Shown: positions 8,338 through 15,788, counted from the first letter of the stretch. The stretch is 23,050 nt of DNA from an uncultured Oscillospiraceae bacterium (GCA_900544375.1 UQUZ01000044.1:1-23050), one strand, 5' to 3'. Notes: generated by a model from the sequence alone, not told the origin. Numbers and translations are program-made.

Positions 8338-9144
8338 TTATGCCCATCGTTGCCCCAGCCACTCCTGCGCCAGCATCAGCCAATGTGCAGGATATGGGTG
8401 CGCTTTGTCACAGGTGCGCAGGGAGCAATCCGCCAACCCATGATGCCCGGTTTCAAAAACATGCAGGTCAAAGCGCGCCCCATTCTGCGCAAGCGCGGAT
8501 GCAAACAGCAGGCTATTCTGCACGTCCACACTTTTATCATCCGCCGTGTGCCATAAAAACACAGGCGGCATGATGCGTGGGATATGGTTTTCCAATGAAA
8601 GGAAGGCGCGCCGCTGCGGCGTATCCGGCGTTTTTCCGAGCAGCAGGCGGATGGAGCCCTCATGCGCTAATCCCCGACATGCCGTTAAAACTGGATAACA
8701 CAAAACTGCCGCGTCCGGGCGAATGTTTCCACCTGCCGCCTCCGGGCAAACCGACGGTTTCTCCGCAAACACGCTTAATCCCGCCGCAACATATCCCCCT
8801 GCGGAAAATCCCATCACCGCAACCTTGTGGGGATCCACACAAAAGCGTTTTGCCTCGCCGCGAATCAGCCGCACGGCCCATGCGGCGTCGCAGATCGGCG
8901 CAGGGAACGCGGCCTGATCCCCCAAGGAATATTGCAGCACAAACACCTGATACCCCTGCGCTGCAAAATGCATGGCAATCGGCTCCTCCTCCCGGTTGGA
9001 GCAGGCGGCAAAGCCGCCTCCTGGGCAGATAAGCAGTGCCGGACGGGCTCCTGAAAAGGCGCAGCGGTCCACCGCGCCGAGCAGGTAGGCGGTAAAAAAA
9101 ACATCCGTCCGGTCTGGGTAACGATAAATGGTTTCCAGCTTCAT
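8338..9144 (-). CDS. Alpha/beta-hydrolase, esterase/lipase-like
   Basis: A 268-residue serine hydrolase with no signal peptide. It shows the oxyanion-hole motif CPGGGF (40-45), the nucleophile elbow GFSAGG with Ser114, a probable catalytic Asp203 in TADDKSV and His235 in ETGHHGL. The layout matches the BD-FAE/acetyl-esterase group (COG0657-like), many of which deacetylate sugars or small esters in the cytoplasm; the substrate here cannot be told. The ATG at 9144 has GGAGGT eight nt upstream. That site overlaps the TAG stop of the preceding gene, with only 4 bp between the genes, so the two form an operon and may be translationally coupled. It is the last gene of that operon. Confidence 0.83.
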   Translation of the reverse strand: MKLETIYRYPDRTDVFFTAYLLGAVDRCAFSGARPALLICPGGGFAACSNREEEPIAMHFAAQGYQVFVLQYSLGDQAAFPAPICDAAWAVRLIRGEAKRFCVDPHKVAVMGFSAGGYVAAGLSVFAEKPSVCPEAAGGNIRPDAAVLCYPVLTACRGLAHEGSIRLLLGKTPDTPQRRAFLSLENHIPRIMPPVFLWHTADDKSVDVQNSLLFASALAQNGARFDLHVFETGHHGLADCSLRTCDKAHPYPAHWLMLAQEWLGQRWA

Positions 9145-9148
9145 CAGG

Positions 9149-9988
9149 CTACACCTCCGGGTTTTCCACCGTGACCTCGGCCATTAGCATGATGTGGTCG
9201 GATACGGTTTGGACATAGGGCTTTGCCCAGCAGCACTCCACGCTGGCAGAAAAAAGAATATTATCGAGATAGGGATACTCTGAGCCATCATCACTGGGAA
9301 AGGTTACAATAGGGCGCTGTGCCGTGTTGACCGGCGTCATCCCCTGAAAGCCATCCAGCTCGGAAAAATCCAGAATATTGAAATCCCCCATCAGCAGGCA
9401 GGGCGCTTTCCCCCGCAGCGTTTTGCTGATTACCGCAATCTGATTTGTGCGAAGCTCCGTTCGTTCAAAAGAGAGGTGCGTATTATAAATACGCACAGGG
9501 ATGCCATCCGCCCGGATGGTCACGCCTCCCAGCACGCGGCCCTCCTCCAAGCCTGTCTCCAGCCGGTGCAGCTCCACCGCCTCAAACGGATACCGGCTTA
9601 GAATGCCGATCCCATATTCATTACCAGGCAAGCCAATCGCCGGGAAAAAGCGGTAGTACGGCAGTGTTTTCTGCGAGAGCATACGCAGCAGATTTTTGCC
9701 GCCCGCCCGCGTGCCGCCGCGATCCAGCTCCTGTAGGCACACGATATCAAGGCTGTTTGTGTTGATATCCTGCGCAATCTCCTCCACCGCCGTGCCGTCA
9801 ACGCAGTTTTTCACATTATAGGTCGCCACCCGGAGCGTCACGCTCTGTGCTGGCGTTATATTCTCCGGCGGGGCGACGGGCCTTGAGCCGCTCCCCGGCA
9901 CGCCGTCAAGATACCCGAGCACGCCGGTCACAAACTGTAAAACAATCAGGAAGCCGGCAAGCAAGGCGCTTCCGATTTGCTGCAACAT
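9149..9988 (-). CDS. Exported endonuclease/exonuclease/phosphatase-fold protein
   Basis: A 279-residue member of the endonuclease/exonuclease/phosphatase (EEP, DNase I-like) superfamily. The metal-dependent active-site set is complete: Asn58 in ATYNVKN, Glu87 in QELD, His171 in NTHLS, Asp202/Asn204 in GDFN, Asp242 in YLDNILFS, and the terminal Asp264-His265 in VSDH. The family includes nucleases, sphingomyelinases and inositol-phosphate phosphatases, so the substrate is open. A hydrophobic N-terminus (about residues 5-27) followed by a Pro/Ser-rich stretch marks it as membrane-anchored or secreted. The open frame reaches back to an ATG at 10012, but GGAGGA (9995-10000) sits inside that extension and serves the ATG at 9988 with a 6-nt gap, so the shorter start is chosen. 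It is the first gene of an operon with the esterase. Confidence 0.85.
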   Translation of the reverse strand: MLQQIGSALLAGFLIVLQFVTGVLGYLDGVPGSGSRPVAPPENITPAQSVTLRVATYNVKNCVDGTAVEEIAQDINTNSLDIVCLQELDRGGTRAGGKNLLRMLSQKTLPYYRFFPAIGLPGNEYGIGILSRYPFEAVELHRLETGLEEGRVLGGVTIRADGIPVRIYNTHLSFERTELRTNQIAVISKTLRGKAPCLLMGDFNILDFSELDGFQGMTPVNTAQRPIVTFPSDDGSEYPYLDNILFSASVECCWAKPYVQTVSDHIMLMAEVTVENPEV

Positions 9989-10044
9989 ATCCATTCCTCC
10001 ATTTGATTGCATCGCTCAATTTGATTTTGATAAGCTTCTTCTGA

Positions 10045-10073
10045 ATTTTAATCGTTCCCACCCCCAATGTCAA
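10045..10073 (-). promoter_or_regulatory. Promoter of the EEP protein-esterase operon
   Basis: Read on the minus strand: consensus TTGACA (10068-10073), 17-bp spacer, TAAAAT (10045-10050). The predicted transcript starts near 10038 and has a leader of about 50 nt before the ATG at 9988. Confidence 0.75.
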
Positions 10074-10138
10074 ACATTCTTCAAGCCAAAGTTGCGGGGC
10101 TTACTAGAAAAATGCGATGCAACGCGGGAGCGCAACGC

Positions 10139-10178
10139 AAAAAGAGCTCCGTCCGATGCATGCACACAGGGCGGAGCC
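10139..10178 (-). terminator. Rho-independent terminator of the VTC-DUF4956 operon
   Basis: On the minus strand a stem of GCTCCG (10172-10177) with CGGAGC (10146-10151), continued by two more GC pairs after one mismatch, is followed by TCTTTTT (10139-10145). It lies about 50 bp past the DUF4956 stop codon and separates this operon from the EEP gene promoter. Confidence 0.75.
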
Positions 10179-10226
10179 AAATGGAAAGGGGTATGAATAC
10201 GTCAAAGAGTAAATAGCGAAGCGGCG

Positions 10227-10910
10227 CTAAAACGTTCCCTCCTGCTCACCCGCAAGCGTCAGAGAAATATTCAGGTTTCCATTGCGCTGGCGGATTGCGT
10301 CGAGGAACGCTTTTTGCTCAGCCTCCTCCTTCATTTGGATATCATAGACAACCTCAAACAGCGCGCCGAAATCACTTGTTTTCACCTTTTTGCGCGTCCA
10401 GAATACCGTATATCGTTCTAAAAGATCGTCAAACAGGCCGTGGAAATTAAGGTTTTCCGGCACAGTAATCTTCAGTGTCATCCGCGCCGTTTTCGGTTGG
10501 CCAAAATGCACGATCTGCAAAATAGCCATCGCCGCGCAGAGGATCATCGCAAAAAGCACTGCATAGCCGATATAGCCCATGCCGCACGCAAGCCCCACGC
10601 CAAGAGTGAAAAACACATAGGCGATATCCTTCGGATCGCCCGGCGCACTACGAAAACGAATGAGGGAGAACGCACCGGCCAGGCTGAACGCCCGCGCCAC
10701 ATTATTGCCCACCAGCAGGATGATAACAGCGATGATGGCGGGGAGCATGATAAGCGTTACGGGGAAGCTGGGGGTATAGCCCTCCTTTTGATGCGTCAGC
10801 AAGTAAGTCAGGCTGATCAGCAGCCCCAGCAGCAGGGAAGCTCCTATAATCAGGAACGCGTTCAGCGGGGTTAGTTCATCCACAATAGAAGAAAAAATAG
10901 TCGTCAGCAT
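10227..10910 (-). CDS. DUF4956 membrane protein
   Basis: A 227-residue integral membrane protein of the DUF4956 family. Hydrophobic helices lie near residues 16-38, 50-68 and 98-134. Between them is the family-typical stretch FSLAGAFSLIRFRSAPGDPKDIAYVF (75-100), rich in Arg and in helix-breaking Pro/Gly. A soluble C-terminal domain (from about 140) faces, by inference, the cytoplasm. The molecular function of the family is unknown, but it is repeatedly found beside VTC-type polyphosphate-polymerase genes, as here. Its ATG directly abuts the TGA of the upstream VTC gene with no intervening base, and only a weak AAAGGG lies upstream, so translation is probably coupled. A transporter or membrane partner for the VTC product is a reasonable guess, not shown. 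Confidence 0.85.
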   Translation of the reverse strand: MLTTIFSSIVDELTPLNAFLIIGASLLLGLLISLTYLLTHQKEGYTPSFPVTLIMLPAIIAVIILLVGNNVARAFSLAGAFSLIRFRSAPGDPKDIAYVFFTLGVGLACGMGYIGYAVLFAMILCAAMAILQIVHFGQPKTARMTLKITVPENLNFHGLFDDLLERYTVFWTRKKVKTSDFGALFEVVYDIQMKEEAEQKAFLDAIRQRNGNLNISLTLAGEQEGTF

Positions 10911-11711
10911 TCAAAATCGACCCTTTCTTAGTTCAAATAAATGGGATATATCAAGAAACCCGTTTTCTCCACTGGGCACTTGGGCGGCGTCGCACGGAGC
11001 CGCCCGCAGCCACTGCTGATATTCCGTACCGTATTTGGAAAAGCCGCGGCTGTAAATCTCTAGGGCGGACAGCTCACGCACGAGCCAAAGCGGCAGTGTA
11101 TCTAGCGTTTTAATCTCCATCAGGCGCTGATCCTCCGGAATCAGAAGCCCGCCGAAGGAGCCGGCCTCCAGCAAAAGCTGTTCACGCCGTGTGCAAATTT
11201 CACGGTCAAAGGTGACACGCAGAGTTGGATCTTCCTTCCCTGTAAACGCGAGCCTTTTGTAGCTGATATAAGCCGCCGGACGAACCGCATACAGGTTTAA
11301 AAAACAGCTGATCTCCCGAAGCACCTCCCGCGAGAGGTAATCAGGCATTACGGGCAGCGCACCGCCCGCAAGGAGCCGGTAGGCCTCTCCCAGCGGGAGC
11401 TCCACGCGGCGCTTTGCCGTAACGCCGCCAATCTTTTTTTTCAATTCTACAAACACCGGCTCCTGCTGCGAACGAGGAATGCGATAGCTGCGCACGCGGA
11501 GCTTTTCTTTATAATAAGGGTGCGAGAGGGAATGCCGGATCAAGTCATGATGTTTCGTATCATAATATAGACTGTATATCTCATAATCCTCACCGTTTTC
11601 ACAGTAGCTATCGAGGCCCATGTGCTTCTCTAGCGAGGGTAAGAGCGTCTGATACTGTGTCAGGGTCAGCAGATACTTCTTTTCATACCTCCGAAAGGTT
11701 GCAATGGCCAT
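10911..11711 (-). CDS. VTC-domain protein, polyphosphate polymerase-like
   Basis: A 266-residue protein with a VTC domain of the triphosphate tunnel metalloenzyme (TTM) fold. In yeast Vtc4 this fold makes polyphosphate from ATP; the bacterial stand-alone members are annotated as polyphosphate polymerase domain proteins without firm biochemistry. Charged tunnel motifs are present in order: RRYEKKY (7-13), KLRVRSYR (70-77), ELKKK (89-93), RR (101-102), YKR (151-153), RVTFDR (165-170), MEIKT (198-202) and SRGFSKYG (221-228). No signal peptide or transmembrane helix is seen, so the product would be soluble and membrane-associated only through its DUF4956 partner. The frame extends to 11735, but AGGAGG (11718-11723) with a 6-nt gap selects the ATG at 11711. 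It is first gene of the minus-strand operon under the shared operator at 11761-11832. Confidence 0.85.
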   Translation of the reverse strand: MAIATFRRYEKKYLLTLTQYQTLLPSLEKHMGLDSYCENGEDYEIYSLYYDTKHHDLIRHSLSHPYYKEKLRVRSYRIPRSQQEPVFVELKKKIGGVTAKRRVELPLGEAYRLLAGGALPVMPDYLSREVLREISCFLNLYAVRPAAYISYKRLAFTGKEDPTLRVTFDREICTRREQLLLEAGSFGGLLIPEDQRLMEIKTLDTLPLWLVRELSALEIYSRGFSKYGTEYQQWLRAAPCDAAQVPSGENGFLDISHLFELRKGRF

Positions 11712-11760
11712 CCCAATCCTCCTTTGCCGGCGCATCCATCGCGCCTGCTAAATTGCTATC

Positions 11761-11793
11761 AGTATAATCCCATTTTCTGAAATTCCTCTGAAA
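11761..11793 (-). promoter_or_regulatory. Promoter and tandem TTTCAG operator of the VTC-DUF4956 operon
   Basis: On the minus strand TTTCAG (11788-11793), 5 bp, TTTCAG (11777-11782), then exactly 10 bp to TATACT (11761-11766) as -10. No -35 hexamer is present; the repeats occupy that place. This is the layout of PhoB/OmpR-type activated promoters (two half-sites at 11-bp period, adjacent to the -10). The binding protein is inferred to be the divergently encoded response regulator. Confidence 0.65.
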
Positions 11794-11799
11794 AAAGGC

Positions 11800-11832
11800 T
11801 TTCAGGATCCTTTCAGCTAAATTGGTTACAAT
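11800..11832 (+). promoter_or_regulatory. Promoter and tandem TTTCAG operator of the response regulator-kinase operon
   Basis: TTTCAG (11800-11805; CTTTCAG from 11799), 5 bp, TTTCAG (11811-11816), exactly 10 bp, then TACAAT (11827-11832) as -10. It is the mirror image of the operator for the divergent VTC operon, 6 bp away. No -35 hexamer is visible. The arrangement implies positive autoregulation by the OmpR-type regulator (inference). Confidence 0.65.
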
Positions 11833-11867
11833 GCCGAGGGGCAAAAGGAGAGGAAAGGCGTAGAATA

Positions 11868-11890
11868 GCGTCAAACACATTGTTTGACGC
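11868..11890. repeat. Perfect 10-bp dyad in the leader of the response regulator gene
   Basis: GCGTCAAACA (11868-11877) and TGTTTGACGC (11881-11890) are perfect reverse complements around a 3-bp centre. The dyad lies about 30 nt downstream of the predicted transcription start and 22 nt before the ribosome binding site. It could be an operator for a second regulator or an RNA hairpin in the leader; no T-run follows, so it is not an intrinsic terminator. Confidence 0.6.
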
Positions 11891-11928
11891 ATACATATAA
11901 AAACTGAAAACAAAGGGATGTGTTTCGA

Positions 11929-12612
11929 ATGCGAATCCTGATTGTGGAAGATGAAATCCGCCTGGCTGAAGCGCTTGGCCAGATTATGGAGGAAAATAAA
12001 TACACGGCTGATATCGTGCACGACGGAGAGGCCGGCCTCGATTACGCACTCAGCGGGATCTACGATGTGATCGTGCTGGATGTGATGCTGCCGAAACGAA
12101 ATGGGTTTGACATTGTGCGTGAATTGCGCGCGCAGAAAGATCAAACGCCGGTTCTGCTCCTGACGGCAAAAGACGAGGTGCAGGATAAGGTGACAGGCCT
12201 TGACTGCGGCGCGGATGACTACCTGACCAAGCCCTTTTTCACGGAGGAGCTGCTCGCTCGCGTGCGTGCCCTCTCCCGCAGGCAGGGCGATGTGGTGCTA
12301 AACGAGCTCTCCTTTGGGGATTTAACGCTCAATTTATCTGCTTATACGCTGCAATGTGGCGCAAAAAGCGTTCGCTTGGGGCGCAAGGAGTTTGAAGTGA
12401 TCCGCCTGTTGTTATCAAACCCCAAGATTATCCTCTCCAAGGAGACGCTACTACTAAAAATCTGGGGCAGCGAATCTGAGGCGGAGGATAATAACGTGGA
12501 GGCCTATATTTCCTTTCTGCGCAAAAAGCTTGCCTTTCTGCACAGCACGGTGCAGATCGCCACCGCGCGCAAGCTCGGCTACCATCTGGAGGAAAACGCC
12601 CATGCTGAATAA
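11929..12612 (+). CDS. OmpR/PhoB-family response regulator
   Basis: A 227-residue two-component response regulator. The receiver domain (1-115) has the acidic pair Glu7-Asp8, the phosphoacceptor Asp51 in VLDVMLP, Thr79 and Lys101 in YLTKPF. The C-terminal winged helix (about 127-222) shows the OmpR-type LGRKEFEVIRLLL and NNVEAYISFLRKKL elements. It binds DNA after phosphorylation by the kinase encoded next. The frame opens with a GTG at 11920, but the ATG at 11929 starts the canonical MRILIVEDE and lies 11 nt after AAAGGG, so it is chosen. The stop overlaps the kinase start by 11 nt, so the pair is translated together. The likely targets are the tandem TTTCAG boxes in the shared intergenic region. 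Confidence 0.93.
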   Translation: MRILIVEDEIRLAEALGQIMEENKYTADIVHDGEAGLDYALSGIYDVIVLDVMLPKRNGFDIVRELRAQKDQTPVLLLTAKDEVQDKVTGLDCGADDYLTKPFFTEELLARVRALSRRQGDVVLNELSFGDLTLNLSAYTLQCGAKSVRLGRKEFEVIRLLLSNPKIILSKETLLLKIWGSESEAEDNNVEAYISFLRKKLAFLHSTVQIATARKLGYHLEENAHAE

Positions 12613-13867
12613 ACTGCGTTGGAAGTTTGTGTTGATCAATATGATTCTGGTCACACTCGTGCTGACCATCGTTTTCACAGCGGTGCTGGCCTCCTCCTAC
12701 CACCGGCTGGAGATGGACGGCGTGCAGGCTATGGAGCGCGTTCTGCGCGAAGGGGATACCGCCTTTCCCAAGCGGGAAATCGGCGGCAAACTGCCCGGCG
12801 GAAAAGCGCCGCCAAAAATGATGACAGCCGCGTTTTATGTTGAGCTGGATGGCGGCGGCGCTGTCCAGAGGGTCGTGGGCGAAAACGTGACGGTTATGGA
12901 CAACGGCGCGCTAAACGCCATCGTATCGGCCGCACGCGCACAAGGAAAAACCTCCGGCGTTATCCGTGGCGAAAGCCTGCGCTTTCTCATCCAGGGCAGC
13001 CGCATCGCCTTTGCGGACCGCGCCGGCGAGATCGCAAGCCTGACCTCCTTGCTAAAAACCTCCGCGCTCGTCGGCCTTTTTGGCCTGCTCGCCTTTTTTG
13101 GCATCAGCCTGTTTCTCGCGCGATGGGCGCTGCGTCCTCTCGAAAAATCATGGCGGCAGCAGCGGCAGTTCGTAGCGGATGCCTCCCATGAACTAAAAAC
13201 GCCTTTGACCGTGATTCTCGCCAACATGGGGATCGTCCTCTCCCACCGGGATGAAACCGTGCAGAGCCAGGCAAAATGGCTCGAATACACCCAGACGGAG
13301 GCGACCCATATGAAGGAGCTCGTGGGGAGCCTGCTGTTCCTCGCACAGGCGGACGACGTCCGGCAGGCGCTCACGCTCTCTGAGCTGAATTTCAGCGACA
13401 CGGTCTGGAGCAGCGTGCTGCTGTTTGAGTCTCTTGCCTTTGAGCAGAGTAAAACACTCACAAGCGAAATTGAAAAAGACGTGGTGCTCCTAGGCGATGA
13501 GGAGCGGCTGCGCCGCATGACCGCCATCCTGCTGGATAATGCCATGAAATACTCCGGCGAGGGCGGCGCCGTCACGCTCCGGCTGCAAAAATTGCAGGAG
13601 AAGGCTGTGCTAACAGTGCATAATACCGGCGATCAAATTCCCGCGGATCAAATCCCCCATATCTTTGAGCGGTTTTACCGGGTGGACAGCTCCCGCACCC
13701 GTGCGCAGGGCGGTTATGGCCTCGGCCTTTCGATCGCGCAGAGCATCGTGCAGGCCCACCACGGCAAAATCCATGCGCAAAGCGACACACAGGGCACCAC
13801 TTTCACCGTGGCTCTTCCAATGTGTACACAGCGAACGATAAAGTATAAGAAAAAAGTAACAAAATAA
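12602..13867 (+). CDS. Sensor histidine kinase
   Basis: A 421-residue membrane sensor kinase. Two transmembrane helices (about 8-31 and 153-176) frame an extracellular sensor region of some 120 residues with no recognised fold. A short linker, which may be a reduced HAMP, leads to the HisKA domain with the phosphorylated His196 in DASHELKTPL. The ATPase domain has the N-box at LLDNAMKYS (Asn313), a G1-like NTGDQIP (341-347), FERFYRVD, and the G2 loop GGYGLGLSI (370-378). The ATG at 12602 has GGAGGA eight nt upstream and overlaps the end of the response regulator gene; upstream codons in this frame are only a shadow of that gene. It should phosphorylate the adjacent regulator. The ligand is unknown; the link to VTC/DUF4956 suggests an envelope or phosphate-related signal. 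Confidence 0.93.
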   Translation: MLNKLRWKFVLINMILVTLVLTIVFTAVLASSYHRLEMDGVQAMERVLREGDTAFPKREIGGKLPGGKAPPKMMTAAFYVELDGGGAVQRVVGENVTVMDNGALNAIVSAARAQGKTSGVIRGESLRFLIQGSRIAFADRAGEIASLTSLLKTSALVGLFGLLAFFGISLFLARWALRPLEKSWRQQRQFVADASHELKTPLTVILANMGIVLSHRDETVQSQAKWLEYTQTEATHMKELVGSLLFLAQADDVRQALTLSELNFSDTVWSSVLLFESLAFEQSKTLTSEIEKDVVLLGDEERLRRMTAILLDNAMKYSGEGGAVTLRLQKLQEKAVLTVHNTGDQIPADQIPHIFERFYRVDSSRTRAQGGYGLGLSIAQSIVQAHHGKIHAQSDTQGTTFTVALPMCTQRTIKYKKKVTK

Positions 13868-13908
13868 GAATTCTACCACGAATTCATTCTTCGTTCACAC
13901 TTCTTTTA

Positions 13909-13937
13909 TTGACATCCCTTCCGCAATCACGTACACT
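13909..13937 (+). promoter_or_regulatory. Promoter of the radical SAM gene
   Basis: Consensus TTGACA (13909-13914), 17-bp spacer, TACACT (13932-13937); predicted start near 13944. It lies 41 bp after the kinase stop. I see no strong terminator between, only a short GAATTC pair (13868-13885), so some readthrough from the kinase operon is possible. Confidence 0.75.
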
Positions 13938-13979
13938 AATAGGGTGGGCTCTTTTGCCCATAGGGAGGGATCAAATCAA

Positions 13980-15434
13980 ATGGCTGTTAAGCATAAAGCG
14001 CAACGCGCGGCGGCGGGGGCGGTCCTCGACCAGCTGCTCAAATATGTGGACAAGGATCCGCAGGCAAACCTGCTGAAACTGATGGACAAGGTCCAGGGCA
14101 TCGTTGGGAACCTTTTTCCCGCAAAATCCCTGGAGGGAATCCGCAAAGGCGCGGAAGACCCGGAGAACGTGTGGAATCAGTTTGCGATGAGTATCCTGCG
14201 CGATATCGACCGCGACGTAATCAAAAAAATGTTTCTCGCGCTCGGACTTCACGCCGCCTACCACGGCACAAAAACCGTGCGCGAGAATCGTGAAAAATAC
14301 CAGTGCAATATCCCCTGGATCATTCTGCTCGACCCAACCAGTGCCTGCAACCTCAAATGCAAGGGCTGCTGGGCGGCGGAATACGGCCATCGCCAGAGCT
14401 TGAGCTACGAAGAGCTCAGCGAGATTGTCCGCCAGGGCAAGGAAATGGGCACCCATTTTTATATGTTCACGGGCGGGGAGCCGCTCGTGCGCAAGGATGA
14501 CGTAATCCGCCTGTGCGAAGAAAACCCGGATTGCGCCTTTCTGGCCTATACGAACGCGACGCTTGTCGATCAGGCGTTCTGCGACGACATGAAGCGGGTA
14601 GGCAACTTTGCCCTTGCCATCAGCATTGAAGGCACGCGCGAAAGCAATGACGCCCGCCGCGGTGAAGGCGTTTACGACAAGGTCATGTCCGCCATGGACC
14701 TGCTCAAGAAGAATAAGCTGCTCTTCGGCATTTCAGTCTGCTATACAAGCCAGAATGTCGATGCGGTCACAAGCGATGCATTCATCGACCTAATGATTGA
14801 AAAGGGAGTCAAGTTCGGCGCGTATTTTAACTATATGCCGGTCGGGCACGACGCCTACCCAGAGCTAATTCCCACGCCGGAGCAGAGAAAGCATATGTAT
14901 GATTGGCTGCGCAAAATGCGTAACGGCAAAACCGGCAAACCCATGTTCGTCTTTGATTTTCAGGACGACGCTGAATATGTCGGCGGTTGCATCGCGGGCG
15001 GACGCAACTATTTCCACATCAATTCCGCGGGCGATATCGAGCCCTGCGTATTCATCCATTTTTCGGATTCCAACATCCGCACACACACGCTGATTGAGGC
15101 GCTGCGCCGCCCCCTGTTCCAGGCCTACTGGCGCGGTCAGCCGTTCAATGATAACCATCTGCGCCCCTGTCCGATGCTGGAGAACCCTGACTGCCTGCGC
15201 AGGATGATCGAGGAGACGGGTGCAAAATCCACTGATCTCATTTCGCCGGAGAGCGCGGAAATGCTGTGCGCAAAGTGTGATAAATTCGCCGCAGCCTGGG
15301 CCCCGGAGGCGGAAAAGCTCTGGGCATCCAAGGAGCACCCCCACCCGAAAACGCAATATTACCGCGACACACCGGAGGGTAAACGCGAGGCGGAGAAACA
15401 GGCCGCACGGTCGGGCGAGAATGAAAAGCAGTAG
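13980..15434 (+). CDS. Radical SAM enzyme of unknown substrate
   Basis: A 484-residue radical S-adenosylmethionine enzyme. About 105 helical residues at the N-terminus precede the barrel. The 4Fe-4S site is Cys123, Cys127 and Cys130 in SACNLKCKGCW, and GGEP (165-168) binds the SAM amino group. After residue 330 come further cysteines: GGCIAGG, DIEPCVF, RPCPML, NPDC and MLCAKC. They resemble the auxiliary-cluster region of SPASM/Twitch-type proteins, which often modify peptides or proteins. No precursor peptide gene is seen next to it. The start is the ATG at 13980 with AGGGAGGGA nine nt upstream; the longer open frame begins at the predicted transcription start and is not usable. The C-terminal tail is charged and probably disordered. 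The reaction cannot be assigned. Confidence 0.85.
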   Translation: MAVKHKAQRAAAGAVLDQLLKYVDKDPQANLLKLMDKVQGIVGNLFPAKSLEGIRKGAEDPENVWNQFAMSILRDIDRDVIKKMFLALGLHAAYHGTKTVRENREKYQCNIPWIILLDPTSACNLKCKGCWAAEYGHRQSLSYEELSEIVRQGKEMGTHFYMFTGGEPLVRKDDVIRLCEENPDCAFLAYTNATLVDQAFCDDMKRVGNFALAISIEGTRESNDARRGEGVYDKVMSAMDLLKKNKLLFGISVCYTSQNVDAVTSDAFIDLMIEKGVKFGAYFNYMPVGHDAYPELIPTPEQRKHMYDWLRKMRNGKTGKPMFVFDFQDDAEYVGGCIAGGRNYFHINSAGDIEPCVFIHFSDSNIRTHTLIEALRRPLFQAYWRGQPFNDNHLRPCPMLENPDCLRRMIEETGAKSTDLISPESAEMLCAKCDKFAAAWAPEAEKLWASKEHPHPKTQYYRDTPEGKREAEKQAARSGENEKQ

Positions 15435-15453
15435 CCACAACTTGCAATGGGGC

Positions 15454-15481
15454 AGGGAGCAGTTGCTCTCTGCTCCTTTTT
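15454..15481 (+). terminator. Terminator after the radical SAM gene
   Basis: GGAGCAG (15456-15462) pairs with CTGCTCC (15470-15476) around a 7-nt loop, followed by TTTTTCT. It lies 20 nt after the stop codon and separates the gene from the Smr-domain gene, although the short gap leaves readthrough possible. Confidence 0.8.
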
Positions 15482-15512
15482 CTGAATTCATTCCAGAGGG
15501 GAGATTTTCCGT

Positions 15513-15788
15513 TTGTTTCAGGTAACCCGGCAGGGCAGCCAGATGATTGTCGACATCCATGGCATGCATGCGCGCGAAGCCCGTTTTCGGCTCGATTTGC
15601 TCATCGACAACGCACCGGAAGAGGTGAGGGAAATCATTGTCATTCACGGCTACAGCCATGGGCAAGTGCTTAAAAACATGGTGCGAAACGATCTCACCAG
15701 CACGCGGGTCAAAACCATTCGCGCCTCTTACAACGCCGGGCAAACCGTGATAGAGCTGCGCAAACACAAGGGAAAACGGCCCAGATAG
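15513..15788 (+). CDS. Stand-alone Smr-domain protein
   Basis: A 91-residue protein that consists of one Smr domain, the small MutS-related fold known in MutS2 C-termini and in stand-alone nucleases. The family's DxHG motif is present as DIHGMHAREA (14-23), and the glycine-rich loop as IIVIHGYSHGQVLKNMV (41-57), where most relatives have GKGTG. Smr domains nick or cleave DNA or RNA; in Gram-positive MutS2 this includes cleaving mRNA of collided ribosomes. The role of this short form is unknown. TTG at 15513 is the likely start, with GGGGAG nine nt before; the next ATG (15543) has no ribosome binding site. It may be expressed by readthrough from the radical SAM gene, as I see no promoter of its own. 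Confidence 0.82.
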   Translation: MFQVTRQGSQMIVDIHGMHAREARFRLDLLIDNAPEEVREIIVIHGYSHGQVLKNMVRNDLTSTRVKTIRASYNAGQTVIELRKHKGKRPR

